A stretch of DNA of 49,038 bases from Clostridia bacterium (GTDB taxonomy: Bacteria; Bacillota; Clostridia; Oscillospirales; CAG-382): positions 1 to 49,038 of the forward strand of contig JAFTTN010000006.1 of NCBI GenBank assembly GCA_017466805.1, written 5' to 3'. Both the position numbers and the translations under genes were made by a program. This document shows, piece by piece, positions 10,125 to 18,845 of this stretch. How positions within the stretch are numbered: the stretch's first letter is position 1; every line of letters starts with the position of its first letter. Under the pieces are notes generated by a model. The model made no database searches, had not been told where the DNA came from, and saw only the letters and a program-made list of their open reading frames with translations.

Positions 10125-11600
10125 TTATTCGCCGAGAAATTCGATCATTTCGTCCATCTTGGTCTGTGCCGCGGTAATGCTGGTTTCGAAGCGCGAAGCA
10201 ACGTTTGCATCGAGCGAGGTGTACTGCGTAAGCAGCGAGCCCCAGTTGAATGCGGCGCCGAGGTCGAAGGTGCGGGACGCAAAGATGATATCGAGCATTT
10301 CACCCGATTCGTCGTCGTGAGAATCGCGATATTTAAGCTGAACGTCGTAGTATGCGGGGGTAACCTTCTGCAACGACATTTCTGCGATAGCGGAGATAAT
10401 AAGACCAACGTCTTCGGTGTCGTCAAGACCTACGGGAACGCACATACAGGACGAGTTGCCCTGCGAAACGGTGTGATAGTATCTGTCCTGAGTATCGTAA
10501 TACTTGGGAATCGGAAGAATACCGAATTCGTCTTCCATTACTCTGAACGACGCCGCATGGATAAGGCCGCACATATAGAAGAGCTCTCTGCCCTCGATAA
10601 ACGCCTTGTGTACGGTTTCCTCCCAGCACTTCTGGGGGAACTTGGTGCCGTAGATAGGACCGTTTGCAATCATAACAAGGTTGTTATCGTTATAGAAATC
10701 AAGGGTATCTTGAATAATAGTGTAGGTCGCCTCGGTTTCCTTGGTAAGCGAGATATAGGGGAGGTCGTCGGAGTCCTTTTGGGTGATCTTCTGACCTGCC
10801 GCTACGACGTGAACGTATACGTTGTAGGTTTCGGTTCCGAACGCCCAGTTGTCGAGCTCGTCAAGGTCGCCGTCGCCGTCGGAGTCGTAGGTAGCGTTGC
10901 TGTCGGTGCAGATTTCAACGAATTTATCGAAGGTCCATTTGTCATCTCTTACCAGCTGATAAAAGTCTTCTTCGATACCGAGGGTGGTTTTAAGATTCTT
11001 GTTGAAAAGCATACACCAGGTGCCCTGGTCGTCGTAGGTGTTTATAGCGCCGCAGGTGAAATAAACCTTGTTGCCGATAGAAAGGTCTTTAACTGCGTTC
11101 TGGTCCCACCAGGGTTGAGTAAGGTCGATGGTGGAAATGGTGCGAAGGTCTTCGATAACGCCTTCGATAGCAAGGGGAGCGGTCGAGGATATGCCGGTGA
11201 AGCAGATATCGTATTCAAAATCGTCGCTTCCTGCAAGAACCTGTTGCTTAATCGTTTCGGGAACCGGCTCGGTAGCCGTCTTTTCGCCGACGATAGAGCA
11301 GTTGTAGGTTTCTTCAACGTAGTCTACTACCCATTTCTTTGCTTCGTCGACCGAGGAGGGATTTTCCTCGTCGTACATAATTTCGCCCGTGTAGCCGAGA
11401 ATAGAGGTGGAGTTGTAGCCCCAGTCGTGACAAAGAACGTTGAATTCCTTGCCGCCCATATCCTTTATAGGAGTAACGGGAACGTATTCGCCCTTTTCCT
11501 GAGAAGCTTCGGATTGCTCCGGAGCTTCGTCTTCGCCGCAGGCGACGAGAAGCGGAACGAGCATTAAAAGTGCGAGCAAACAAACTAAAAGCTTTTTCAT
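10125..11600 (-). CDS. Extracellular solute-binding lipoprotein (ABC family 1 type)
   Basis: A 491-residue lipoprotein with lipobox LLVAC at the end of the signal peptide (Cys near residue 21) and a Glu/Ser-rich linker. The body follows the sugar-type binding proteins: VPETIKQQVLAGSDDFEYDI, LTQPWWDQNAVKDLSIGNKVYF, and a late FGILPIPKYYDTQDRYY segment. A DSDGDGDLDELDNWAFG stretch is an EF-hand-like calcium loop, common in this subfamily. No permease or ATPase gene is near. Instead the gene heads the two GHL10 enzymes, suggesting that it captures their products or simply binds glycan at the surface. A paralogue is at 38133. Only 40 bases without a hairpin separate it from ychF, so its promoter is unclear. 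Confidence 0.9.
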   Translation of the reverse strand: MKKLLVCLLALLMLVPLLVACGEDEAPEQSEASQEKGEYVPVTPIKDMGGKEFNVLCHDWGYNSTSILGYTGEIMYDEENPSSVDEAKKWVVDYVEETYNCSIVGEKTATEPVPETIKQQVLAGSDDFEYDICFTGISSTAPLAIEGVIEDLRTISTIDLTQPWWDQNAVKDLSIGNKVYFTCGAINTYDDQGTWCMLFNKNLKTTLGIEEDFYQLVRDDKWTFDKFVEICTDSNATYDSDGDGDLDELDNWAFGTETYNVYVHVVAAGQKITQKDSDDLPYISLTKETEATYTIIQDTLDFYNDNNLVMIANGPIYGTKFPQKCWEETVHKAFIEGRELFYMCGLIHAASFRVMEDEFGILPIPKYYDTQDRYYHTVSQGNSSCMCVPVGLDDTEDVGLIISAIAEMSLQKVTPAYYDVQLKYRDSHDDESGEMLDIIFASRTFDLGAAFNWGSLLTQYTSLDANVASRFETSITAAQTKMDEMIEFLGE

Positions 11601-11640
11601 TGCGGGAGTTCCTTTCTGTATGTAATTTTTTTCAAACGAA

Positions 11641-12735
11641 TTAAACGTTGAAGCGGAAGAGGACCACGTCGCCGTCGTTCATAACGTATTCCTTGCCCTC
11701 GCTTCGTACGAGCCCTGCTTCCTTGCAGGCTGTGAGTGAGCCCTTTTCGATAAGCACTTCATAGGGTACTACCTCTGCGCGAATAAATCCACGCTCGAAA
11801 TCGGTGTGGATTTTGCCTGCCGCGCCGGGTGCCTTGGTGCCCTTCTTTATCGTCCAAGCGCGCACCTCGGGCTCGCCTGCGGTAAGGAAGGATATAAGTC
11901 CGAGCAGAGCGTAGGAGGCTTTTATCAGCTTGGAAAGACCGGTTTCGGTAACCCCGAGGTCTTCCAAATAAGCCTGCTGCTCGTCCTCGTCGAGATCGCC
12001 CAAAGCCGCTTCGGTTTCGGCACAGACCGAAATTATTTCGGCGTCCTCGCCCGCTATATAGGCTTTAAGCGAATTATAATATTCGTTTTCCTCGTCGGGA
12101 CGCGCCAAATCGTCCTCCGAAACGTTTGCGCAATAGATAACCGGCTTGCCCGAAAGCAACGGAACGGTTTTTAAAAGCTCTGCTTCGCTTTCCGAAAGCT
12201 CGACGTTTCTTGCGCAAACGCCCTTGGTGAGCTCGGCGCAGACCTTTTTCAGCACCTCTGCATCGGCAAGCGCACTTTTATCGCCCTTGCCCTGCTTGGT
12301 AAGCTTATCTATTTGGCGTTCGAGCATTTCGATATCCGAAAGGATAAGCTCGGTATTGATGGTTTCAACGTCACGCGCGGGATCGACCGAATCCTCGACG
12401 TGAATTATTTTGCTTCCGCCGAAGCAGCGAACGACGTGAACGATCGCATCGACCTCGCGGATGTGCGAAAGGAATTTGTTGCCCAGACCTTCGCCGTTTG
12501 CCGCGCCCTTTACAAGACCTGCTATATCGACGAATTCAACGGTTGCGTGGGTAACCTTTTTGGGATTGTAAAGCTCTGCGAGCTTATCGAGTCTTTCATC
12601 GGGGACCGGCACCACACCTACGTTGGGGTCGATAGTGCAGAACGCATAGTTTGCGCTTTCTGCGCCTGCTTTTGTAAGCGCATTAAAGAGTGTGCTTTTG
12701 CCAACGTTGGGCAAGCCTACTATACCTAATTTCAT
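11641..12735 (-). CDS. ychF: Ribosome-associated ATPase/GTPase YchF
   Basis: A 364-residue cytoplasmic Obg-family P-loop protein (OLA1 type), which in other species binds ribosomes and prefers ATP. G1 is GLPNVGKST at residues 7-15 and G3 is DIAGLVKGA. The G4 position reads NVSE rather than NKxD, the known YchF change linked to ATP preference. A coiled-coil insertion (residues about 130-200) and a C-terminal TGS domain with [25 protein letters not shown] complete the normal layout. It has its own promoter at 12809-12837. No terminator follows, so some transcripts may run into the binding-protein gene. Confidence 0.97.
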   Translation of the reverse strand: MKLGIVGLPNVGKSTLFNALTKAGAESANYAFCTIDPNVGVVPVPDERLDKLAELYNPKKVTHATVEFVDIAGLVKGAANGEGLGNKFLSHIREVDAIVHVVRCFGGSKIIHVEDSVDPARDVETINTELILSDIEMLERQIDKLTKQGKGDKSALADAEVLKKVCAELTKGVCARNVELSESEAELLKTVPLLSGKPVIYCANVSEDDLARPDEENEYYNSLKAYIAGEDAEIISVCAETEAALGDLDEDEQQAYLEDLGVTETGLSKLIKASYALLGLISFLTAGEPEVRAWTIKKGTKAPGAAGKIHTDFERGFIRAEVVPYEVLIEKGSLTACKEAGLVRSEGKEYVMNDGDVVLFRFNV

Positions 12736-12769
12736 AATTCTTTAAATCTCCTCGGGCGTTGGGTTTGCT

Positions 12770-12796
12770 TGCACACGCGTGCGCGCGCGTACATAT
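12770..12796. other. 27-bp alternating purine-pyrimidine tract
   Basis: From TGCACACGCG through GTACATAT every base alternates between pyrimidine and purine, with a GCGCGCGC core. Such tracts can form Z-DNA under negative supercoiling. It lies in the untranslated leader of ychF, just downstream of its promoter. Confidence 0.7.
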
Positions 12797-12808
12797 TTAT
12801 ACTCATAC

Positions 12809-12837
12809 AGTATAATATATTTCGCCGAGATATGCAA
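12809..12837 (-). promoter_or_regulatory. Sigma-A promoter of ychF
   Basis: On the minus strand TTGCAT (12837-12832), 17 bases, then TATACT (12814-12809). The implied leader is about 65 bases and contains the alternating tract. Confidence 0.6.
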
Positions 12838-12909
12838 TATATAATTTTTTGTCATATTTTCGTCAATAAAAAATTTAACAAAAGTTAATAATATATACAA
12901 TAATCGCCC

Positions 12910-12938
12910 TTGACAACGCAAGAAAAAGGTGGTATTAT
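12910..12938 (+). promoter_or_regulatory. Sigma-A promoter of the orphan response regulator
   Basis: TTGACA (12910-12915) and TATTAT (12933-12938) are exactly 17 bases apart, about 50 bases before the start codon at 12997. Confidence 0.75.
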
Positions 12939-12996
12939 TAAATCGTAGTGAAATTCGGGTTAATAATTTAATTGTTAAATAAAAGGAGAATTTGCG

Positions 12997-13689
12997 ATGA
13001 TGACAAAAATACTCGTTATAGACGACGATACCAATATATGCGATTTACTTCAGATGTATCTTGAAAAAGAGGGCTACGAGGTACGCACCGCGAACGACGG
13101 TGTCGAGGGTATGACAGCCTTCCGCGCATACGAGCCGGATATGGTTTTGCTCGATATTATGCTTCCCAAAAAGGACGGCTGGCAGATCTGCCGCGAAATC
13201 CGCGAGCATTCCTCGAAGCCGATTATTATGATCACCGCAAAGGGCGAAACGATCGATAAGGTTTTGGGCCTCGAGCTCGGCGCGGACGATTTTATTGTAA
13301 AGCCCTTGGATATGAAAGAGGTATTCGCACGTATCAAGGCGGTGCTTCGCCGTTACGCAAAGCACGATACAGCCGACGGCGAGCTTATTAAGTTCGATAA
13401 TTTGGAAATTTCGCTTCAGAAGTACGAATTGAAGGTGTGCGGCAAATCGGTCGACCTTCCTCCCAAGGAATTAGAGCTTATTTATTTCCTTGCCTCGAAC
13501 TATAACCGCGTGTTCACGCGTGATCAGCTTTTGGATAAGGTTTGGGGCTTCGATTACCTCGGCGACAGCCGTACGGTAGACGTTCATATCAAGCGCCTGC
13601 GCGAAAAATTGGAAGGCGCTTCGGAAAAATGGGTTTTAAAAACCATTTGGGGCGTCGGCTATAAGTTCGAGGTTTACGGCGAGCATTAA
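12997..13689 (+). CDS. OmpR/PhoB-family response regulator, orphan
   Basis: A 230-residue DNA-binding regulator. The receiver domain (residues 3-115) has the acidic pair DDD near residue 10, the phospho-acceptor Asp in VLLDIMLP near residue 53, Thr in MITAKGE and Lys in VKPLDM. The C-terminal winged helix (residues about 130-228) contains PPKELELIYFLASNYNRVF and DSRTVDVHIKRLREKLE. AGGAGA lies 7 bases before the first of two ATGs. No kinase gene follows. The neighbouring kinase at 13784 is on the other strand and already has its own regulator, so the partner is unknown. Confidence 0.95.
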   Translation: MMTKILVIDDDTNICDLLQMYLEKEGYEVRTANDGVEGMTAFRAYEPDMVLLDIMLPKKDGWQICREIREHSSKPIIMITAKGETIDKVLGLELGADDFIVKPLDMKEVFARIKAVLRRYAKHDTADGELIKFDNLEISLQKYELKVCGKSVDLPPKELELIYFLASNYNRVFTRDQLLDKVWGFDYLGDSRTVDVHIKRLREKLEGASEKWVLKTIWGVGYKFEVYGEH

Positions 13690-13739
13690 TTTTAAATATT
13701 ATCTTTGAATTTTCATAGTTTCCTTTCTTGTTTCCATCA

Positions 13740-13773
13740 AAAAACTGCAGACCGAGCTCGGTCTGCAGTTTTT
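13740..13773. terminator. Perfect 34-bp palindromic terminator
   Basis: AAAAACTGCAGACCGAG and its exact complement meet at GAGCTC with no spacer, flanked by A and T runs. It ends both the plus-strand regulator and the minus-strand kinase operon. Confidence 0.85.
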
Positions 13774-13783
13774 ATTTTGCGTT

Positions 13784-15727
13784 TCATATTATCGGGAAGC
13801 TTAAAACCACCTTGAACAAATCGCCGTCGATCGAAATATCCATTTCTCCCTTTTGAAGCTCGGTAAGGCTTTTTGCTATCGAAAGCCCCAAGCCGCTGCC
13901 TTCCGATGAGCGCGATGCGTCGCCGCGCACGAAGCGCTCGGTAAGCTCGGCGGGCGAGATATTAAGTGACTCGCGCGAGGTATTTCGGAATATAAATTTC
14001 GCTTTGCCGCCGTCGGATTCAAGGCTTAAATAAACGCGTGAATGGGGGAGTGAATATTTAACCGCGTTGTTCATTAGGTTTTCGAACACGCGCCAAATCC
14101 TGCGGCTGTCTGCCATTATACGAATACTTTTTTCGGGAATGCTCGTAATAAGCTCTAATTCCGCCGAAGCGCATTTTTGTTCGAATTCGCCTGCCGCCTG
14201 CTGTAAAAGCACGTTTGCATCGCAGGGGAGCAAAGCCACGTCAAGCGTTCCGCTGTTTGCCTTTGAAATTTCCACCAAATCGTCGAGCAGACGCTTTAAA
14301 TGCTCGGATTTTCGCAATAAAACCTCGGAATATTCTTCGTGCTTTTCGTTTTCGCATTTGCTTTCGGCGATAAGACCTGCATAATTGATTATCGAGGTGA
14401 GCGGAGTTTTTATATCGTGTGAAACGTTGGTGATAAGCTCTGCCTTCATCCTTTCGCTGTGCAGTCTTTCCTCGACCGCAACCGCCATACCTGCGGAAAT
14501 TCGGTTTAAATTTTCGCCGTGCTTTTTAAAATCGTAGTACATTTTTTCGGTGTTTACCTGGTAGGTAAGGTCGCCCTTTGCCAAAGCCTCGCCCGCTGTT
14601 TGCAGCCTTCGCATATATATCGCTACGAACAGCGCAAAGAAGCCGAGTATCGCGGTTTTTCCGAACAGCAGGAATATAGTAAGCTCTTCGGAATGGTTGG
14701 ATATTGCCACGAGCATTACGAGGTCGATTATGAATACCGCAACCAGCACCGCAAGCGTGCGCCAGACAACCGGCAGACCGAGAATAAGCTCGTAAAAACG
14801 CTTTGCGAAACGTTTAATATGCTTCCAAAGCCATTTCGCGATGCGCCACAATAGGCAAAGCGCGCGGAATACCACGGTGTTTTTCAGCAAGCTGCCCTGC
14901 TTAAGTCTTGCGGCAAAGCTCATGCACAGCCCGATCAAAGCGCAGACTGCGGCAAAGCAATATACCGCGGCAAGCGCAATTGCAAAGCTGTCGCTCAAGC
15001 TGCGCGATGCTTCGTCGATAAGAAGTATTCCGAGAACCGCGGTTGTTCCCGAAACGGCGACGAGTAAATCGAAGGGGATTTTGTTAAGAATACCGCCGCG
15101 CACCTCTTCGCTGTCGGCACGCCTGCCCGAAGCGCACATAAGAACGATAAAAAATACGATAAACAGAAGCAGCGCAATTGCCGAAGCGGGTATTATCGCA
15201 TAGCGCACCGAGTGCGCAAGGCTTATAAGCTCCCATAGCTGTGCATAGCCGTCGTTTGCCGCCAATTCCTCGGTTACGCCGAGCGTAACCGTCCACACCT
15301 GGCTTTTGTTCGGGTTGTAGCCATAGGTTCCCACGTATATAATTCCGTTGTTTTCGGTGACGTAGACCTCGAAATTATAGTATCTGCCGTTTTTAAGCGT
15401 AACCTCGCTTCCGCTTGCAAGCATATTCGTGTCGCACAGTATATGCTTCGGCTTTTCTATTCGGTAGCGTACGTTGGTTTTGCTCGGGCTCGACATAGCC
15501 GCCGGAATACTCTTGCCGTTCGCAAGATAATCAACCGCGGTTTGCGAAAACGCTCGAAGCTCGTATCCGATTTCATCGGCGAAAACCTCGTCTGCGGTTT
15601 TGGTGTAAAAATCCTCGTTTACCATTATCGCCGTCGCACAAATGCCGATTGCTGAGGCGCACAGCGATATTACGCAAAGCAAAAAGCAAAGTATTTTTAT
15701 CGGCAAACGCCTTGCAAGTCTTTTCAT
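13784..15727 (-). CDS. Polytopic sensor histidine kinase
   Basis: A 647-residue membrane kinase. An N-terminal helix (about residues 10-35) and an extracellular region of about 150 residues come first. Several membrane helices follow (starting near residues 178, 220, 250, 320 and 350), more than the usual two, then a HAMP-like linker (LAKGDLTYQV). The phospho-acceptor His lies in NVSHDIKTPLTSI, the N box is FENLMNNAVKYS and the G2 box is GSGLGLSIAKS. The G1 region is weak (FIFRNTS), as in some VanS-like kinases. Its ATG overlaps the regulator stop by 4 bases (ATGA), so the two form a pair. The signal sensed is not visible from sequence. Confidence 0.94.
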   Translation of the reverse strand: MKRLARRLPIKILCFLLCVISLCASAIGICATAIMVNEDFYTKTADEVFADEIGYELRAFSQTAVDYLANGKSIPAAMSSPSKTNVRYRIEKPKHILCDTNMLASGSEVTLKNGRYYNFEVYVTENNGIIYVGTYGYNPNKSQVWTVTLGVTEELAANDGYAQLWELISLAHSVRYAIIPASAIALLLFIVFFIVLMCASGRRADSEEVRGGILNKIPFDLLVAVSGTTAVLGILLIDEASRSLSDSFAIALAAVYCFAAVCALIGLCMSFAARLKQGSLLKNTVVFRALCLLWRIAKWLWKHIKRFAKRFYELILGLPVVWRTLAVLVAVFIIDLVMLVAISNHSEELTIFLLFGKTAILGFFALFVAIYMRRLQTAGEALAKGDLTYQVNTEKMYYDFKKHGENLNRISAGMAVAVEERLHSERMKAELITNVSHDIKTPLTSIINYAGLIAESKCENEKHEEYSEVLLRKSEHLKRLLDDLVEISKANSGTLDVALLPCDANVLLQQAAGEFEQKCASAELELITSIPEKSIRIMADSRRIWRVFENLMNNAVKYSLPHSRVYLSLESDGGKAKFIFRNTSRESLNISPAELTERFVRGDASRSSEGSGLGLSIAKSLTELQKGEMDISIDGDLFKVVLSFPII

Positions 15728-16419
15728 TTTTTATCTCCCTCCATCATATATCCGTGCCCCCAAACCGCCTTTAAATATCGCGGCTCGGCGGGGTTGATTT
15801 CTATTTTTTCGCGCAGGTGGCGTATATGTACCGCAATAGTGTTTTCGGCGGTAAGCGGGTTTTCGCGCCAGATTTCGCGGTATATTTCCTTCGGCGAAAA
15901 TACTCTGCCGGTGTAGGTCATAAGCAATTTCAGTATTTCGTATTCGGTGGGCGTAAGCTGTATCGGAACTCCATCACGTGTAACGAGCTTTGAATTGTCG
16001 TCGAGCTCGATACCCCCGACCGAAAGTGTATTCGGCTTTATTTTACCTGCGCCCAGCTGCAGATACCGTCGCAGCTGTGATTTTACCCTTGCCGATACCT
16101 CGATAGGATTAAAGGGCTTGGTTATATAATCGTCGGCGCCGACGGTGAGCCCCATAATTTTGTCGCTGTCCTCGCTTTTGGCGGTTATAAAAATTATCGG
16201 AACGTTGCTTTTTTCGCGTATTTTCATCATAGCCGAAATGCCGTCGAGCTCGGGCATCATAATATCCAGCAGGACTATATGAATTTCCTCTTTTTCGATA
16301 AGCTCGACAGCCTCTTTTCCGTTGAAGGCTTCGAAAATGCGGTGGTTCGGGTCGGTCAGAAATATTTTCAATGCGTTTACTATATCCTTGTCGTCGTCAC
16401 ATATAAGAATGTTATACAT
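15724..16419 (-). CDS. OmpR-family response regulator, VanR-like
   Basis: A 231-residue regulator with receiver residues DDD (near 9), Asp in VLLDIMMPELDG (near 52), Thr in FITAKSED and Lys in TKPFNP. The C-terminal winged helix contains LTPTEYEILKLLMTYTGRVF, NTIAVHIRHLREKIE and VWGHGYMME. It is the first gene of a two-gene operon with the kinase, and its own promoter is at 16449-16477. The overall sequence style resembles VanR and related cell-wall-stress regulators, but no van resistance genes are near. Confidence 0.95.
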   Translation of the reverse strand: MYNILICDDDKDIVNALKIFLTDPNHRIFEAFNGKEAVELIEKEEIHIVLLDIMMPELDGISAMMKIREKSNVPIIFITAKSEDSDKIMGLTVGADDYITKPFNPIEVSARVKSQLRRYLQLGAGKIKPNTLSVGGIELDDNSKLVTRDGVPIQLTPTEYEILKLLMTYTGRVFSPKEIYREIWRENPLTAENTIAVHIRHLREKIEINPAEPRYLKAVWGHGYMMEGDKK

Positions 16420-16448
16420 TTGCTTGCTCCTTTTGCCGTTCTGTCTGC

Positions 16449-16477
16449 ATTATAACCTATTATTTATGAATTTGAAA
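16449..16477 (-). promoter_or_regulatory. Promoter of the regulator-kinase operon
   Basis: On the minus strand TTTCAA (16477-16472), 17 bases, TATAAT (16454-16449). The start codon is about 30 bases further. Confidence 0.6.
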
Positions 16478-16567
16478 GAGGGAAACACATTAAGAATTTA
16501 TTAAGGCGCGGCACGGCGTTCGTGCGCGGCGCAATAGCACCTTGTCCGAATGCTCGGCGTTTATAGG

Positions 16568-16602
16568 TATATTTTTCGAGGCGCATGTCCCCGAAAAATA
16601 TA
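16568..16602. repeat. Isolated 11-bp stem hairpin
   Basis: TATATTTTTCG and CGAAAAATATA pair perfectly around a 13-base loop. It is not next to a stop codon on either strand, so its role is open. Confidence 0.6.
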
Positions 16603-16708
16603 GAATTCCTTATTGTAAAACGCTCTCGCGTTTGAATATTTTTTAGTCTTGAAGCAGCAATGATACACTGTAAATTATTTTTGCTTTAAAAGTTTTTGGG
16701 AAAGAGCA

Positions 16709-16742
16709 CGAGAGAGGACTTTTTTCAAAAAGTCCTCTCTCG
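16709..16742. terminator. Terminator hairpin of the YkuD-like dockerin gene
   Basis: CGAGAGAGGACTTTT pairs with AAAAGTCCTCTCTCG in a long stem, 22 bases after the minus-strand stop. The T run after the stem is weak, but stem length makes termination likely. Confidence 0.7.
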
Positions 16743-16764
16743 TAATCTATTTTCGTTTAAAAAC

Positions 16765-18708
16765 TCACCCAATAACAAACGTGCCGAAGTAGTGGCGTGC
16801 GATGAGAATGTAATCGTACTGGTCCACCTTGCCGTCGCGGTTGACGTCGGCACGCAAAGCTTCGTCTTCCGAAAGAATGCGTGTTTCGAAGTAGTGGCGC
16901 TTTACAAGAATGTAATCGTATTGGTCGATTTTACCGTCGTCGTTAACGTCGCCGAGAGTGTATTCGGGGGTTGATTCGTTTTGCTTCCAAACCGCATAAA
17001 GAGTGATATTAGCATTTGCGTTATAGCTTCCGCCCGATGCGTAGGTTGCGCTCGATGCGGTTGCCGATTCCGACCAGCCGAGGAAGGTGTAGCCGTCGCG
17101 GACGGGAATGCTTTCGGTAAGCTTTAACGCCGTGCCGTGAAGCTTTGGCTGTGAGGAAACGACGGTGCTGCCGCCGTTGCCGTTGTAAAGCACGGTGTAC
17201 ACAGCGGTGTTGCCGCCCACGGTGAAATATGCTTCTTTAATAAGCACGGCGGTTACGCTGCTTGTTTTTTCGCTGCCCGAGATAGCGTGGTGGTTTTCGA
17301 CGTTGCACCAAATTACGTAGGTGTAATTGCCTGCGGAAAGCTTGTTGAATTCGAGCGCGTTGTCGACGACGCTTCCCTGAAGCGAGAAGGAATATCCGTA
17401 TACCGCGGTTCTGCCGCCGGTTGCCACCGCACCGTTGTTGTCAAAGCCCGAAAGCGCATATGCCGAAACGCCGGTGAGCAGGTTGTAGGTCGTTTTTACC
17501 GTGCCCTTAACAACGAAAATATTGCCGGTTGCAACGTTCGAGGGTGCGTTGGAGTCTTCTATGCGAAGGTCGCTTCGGTTTTCGGAGATGAATTCGGTAT
17601 CACCGGCATAGATATAGCCGACCGTATCGCCATAGCAAAGTATTCGGTACCAATATTCGCCCTTGCTGTTAAGGAACAGCGCGTTTGCGGTGATATTATG
17701 GTCTGCCGAAAGCGTTGCGACAACGGTGGATTCGGAATCGACCTCGCTCGTGCAGGGATAGGACATTGCTTTGGTTTCTTTCGCTGTTTTAATATCGCAG
17801 TGCGATGGGTAATAGGTACAGCGGTTTAAATAGGTTGCGGTTGCGGCGGCGTAGGCTTCCCTCGATGCCTTTGTGATGTTGGCAAGCGCGGTTGAATTGT
17901 AAAGCGCGGTAAGCCCGCCGAGCGCGAGCTGTCTGTCGAGAATATAGTAGCCTGCATCCTTGCCCGAGGTGATTGTGTTGAAGCTTCCCCAATAGTTCCA
18001 AACGTTATAGGTAATACCCGCAACGGTTTTCATAAACGAGTTGAATGCGTTATCGGAGGAGTTGCCGTAGCCGATAACCTGACATCCCCACGACCAAGCG
18101 CTTCCGCCGCTTTCGGCTCTTGCGGTGGTGCGTGTGTGGATATTAATGCCGCTTGCGGTGTTAACAAGACCGTTTAAATTAGACGGGGGAGTGTAGTAGC
18201 CCTTGGTGGTATTTATCTGGAGTGCGCCGTATTTGCTTTGGTGGTTCCAGGTGTAAACGGTGTAGATACCGTCCATTAGCGTTGTTTGACCGTTGCTTGC
18301 ACCGCCCGTGGTCGATTGGGGTTGGCTGGGAACCGACGAGCTGTTTTCGTTATAAAAGGTTATTTGATAGCTGCCGTTCTTTTTTTGAACGACAATGCAA
18401 ACCGCTTGGTTGCGTATGTTGGACGCATCGGTGGAATATCCCGAGCCGGTGTAGTTGTCCGAGCCGCCCTCGAACATAAATATCGCCGATTTGCCGTTGT
18501 CGAGCGCGGTGACGATAGCGGGATTTGAATTTAGGTAATAGCGCATCATGGTATCGATATACTCACGTCTTGCCGAATTTGAAATAAACGACGAGCAGGT
18601 GAGTGATGCAAAGGGGTCGCCATCTGCCGCAGAGGTGATATTCAGGGGCATAAGCGCCGAGAGAATACAGCATAAAGCAAGTAACGGAACGAGCAATCTT
18701 TTTTTCAT
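16765..18708 (-). CDS. Secreted YkuD-like protein with SH3-like, InlB-type and dockerin modules
   Basis: A 647-residue secreted protein. After the signal peptide (MKKRLLVPLLALCCILSALM) the first 300 residues contain GINIHTRTT followed by SWGCQVIG. That His and Cys pattern resembles L,D-transpeptidase (YkuD) folds, though the exact SHGC motif is altered, so catalysis is uncertain. An SH3-like stretch (EYWYRILCYGDTVGYIY) follows, then an Ig-like region, then an InlB/Listeria-Bacteroides repeat (DGYTFLGWSESATA, ITLYAVW). The C-terminal dockerin (DVNDDGKIDQYD, DVNRDGKVDQYD) is almost the same as in the 4956-7523 enzyme. ATG at 18708 is chosen because the signal peptide begins there and a perfect promoter lies just upstream. 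It is a single-gene unit. Confidence 0.85.
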   Translation of the reverse strand: MKKRLLVPLLALCCILSALMPLNITSAADGDPFASLTCSSFISNSARREYIDTMMRYYLNSNPAIVTALDNGKSAIFMFEGGSDNYTGSGYSTDASNIRNQAVCIVVQKKNGSYQITFYNENSSSVPSQPQSTTGGASNGQTTLMDGIYTVYTWNHQSKYGALQINTTKGYYTPPSNLNGLVNTASGINIHTRTTARAESGGSAWSWGCQVIGYGNSSDNAFNSFMKTVAGITYNVWNYWGSFNTITSGKDAGYYILDRQLALGGLTALYNSTALANITKASREAYAAATATYLNRCTYYPSHCDIKTAKETKAMSYPCTSEVDSESTVVATLSADHNITANALFLNSKGEYWYRILCYGDTVGYIYAGDTEFISENRSDLRIEDSNAPSNVATGNIFVVKGTVKTTYNLLTGVSAYALSGFDNNGAVATGGRTAVYGYSFSLQGSVVDNALEFNKLSAGNYTYVIWCNVENHHAISGSEKTSSVTAVLIKEAYFTVGGNTAVYTVLYNGNGGSTVVSSQPKLHGTALKLTESIPVRDGYTFLGWSESATASSATYASGGSYNANANITLYAVWKQNESTPEYTLGDVNDDGKIDQYDYILVKRHYFETRILSEDEALRADVNRDGKVDQYDYILIARHYFGTFVIG

Positions 18709-18738
18709 ATTCTTTCTCTTTTCTTTGTTTATGAATAC

Positions 18739-18767
18739 ATTATAAGGGAATGAATACAAGATGTCAA
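18739..18767 (-). promoter_or_regulatory. Consensus sigma-A promoter of the YkuD-like gene
   Basis: On the minus strand TTGACA (18767-18762), exactly 17 bases, TATAAT (18744-18739). Both hexamers are perfect, about 30 bases before the ATG at 18708, so this gene is probably well expressed in vegetative cells. Confidence 0.85.
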
Positions 18768-18794
18768 TCGCGCTTTTTTCACAAAACGAAAAGT

Positions 18795-18835
18795 GCCGAT
18801 TGCGACACTTCGTACAACGACGAATCACAATCGGC
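18795..18835 (-). terminator. Probable terminator of the spoIIIA operon
   Basis: GCCGATTG (18795-18802) pairs with CAATCGGC (18828-18835). The loop holds a smaller TTCGT/ACGAA stem. On the minus strand ACTTTTCGTTTTG follows. It lies 10 bases after the spoIIIAH stop. Confidence 0.65.
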
Positions 18836-18845
18836 GGTTTGTTGC

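Larger units (their letters stand above)
16420..16764. other. Gene-free spacer with promoter and hairpins
   Basis: No gene is supported here. The right part belongs to the minus-strand dockerin gene (terminator hairpin at 16709-16742) and the left part to the regulator promoter. Between them is an isolated hairpin at 16568-16602 and a GC-rich stretch (16505-16560) with no assigned role. Confidence 0.7.

Noticed and set aside
10317..11567. A 416-codon open frame antisense to the solute-binding protein
   Set aside because: The product is low-complexity Val/Gly/Phe-rich and mirrors the codon usage of the real gene. No start signal supports it.
16709..16742. An insertion-sequence end
   Set aside because: The inverted arms belong to one hairpin after a stop codon, and no transposase or second terminal copy is present.
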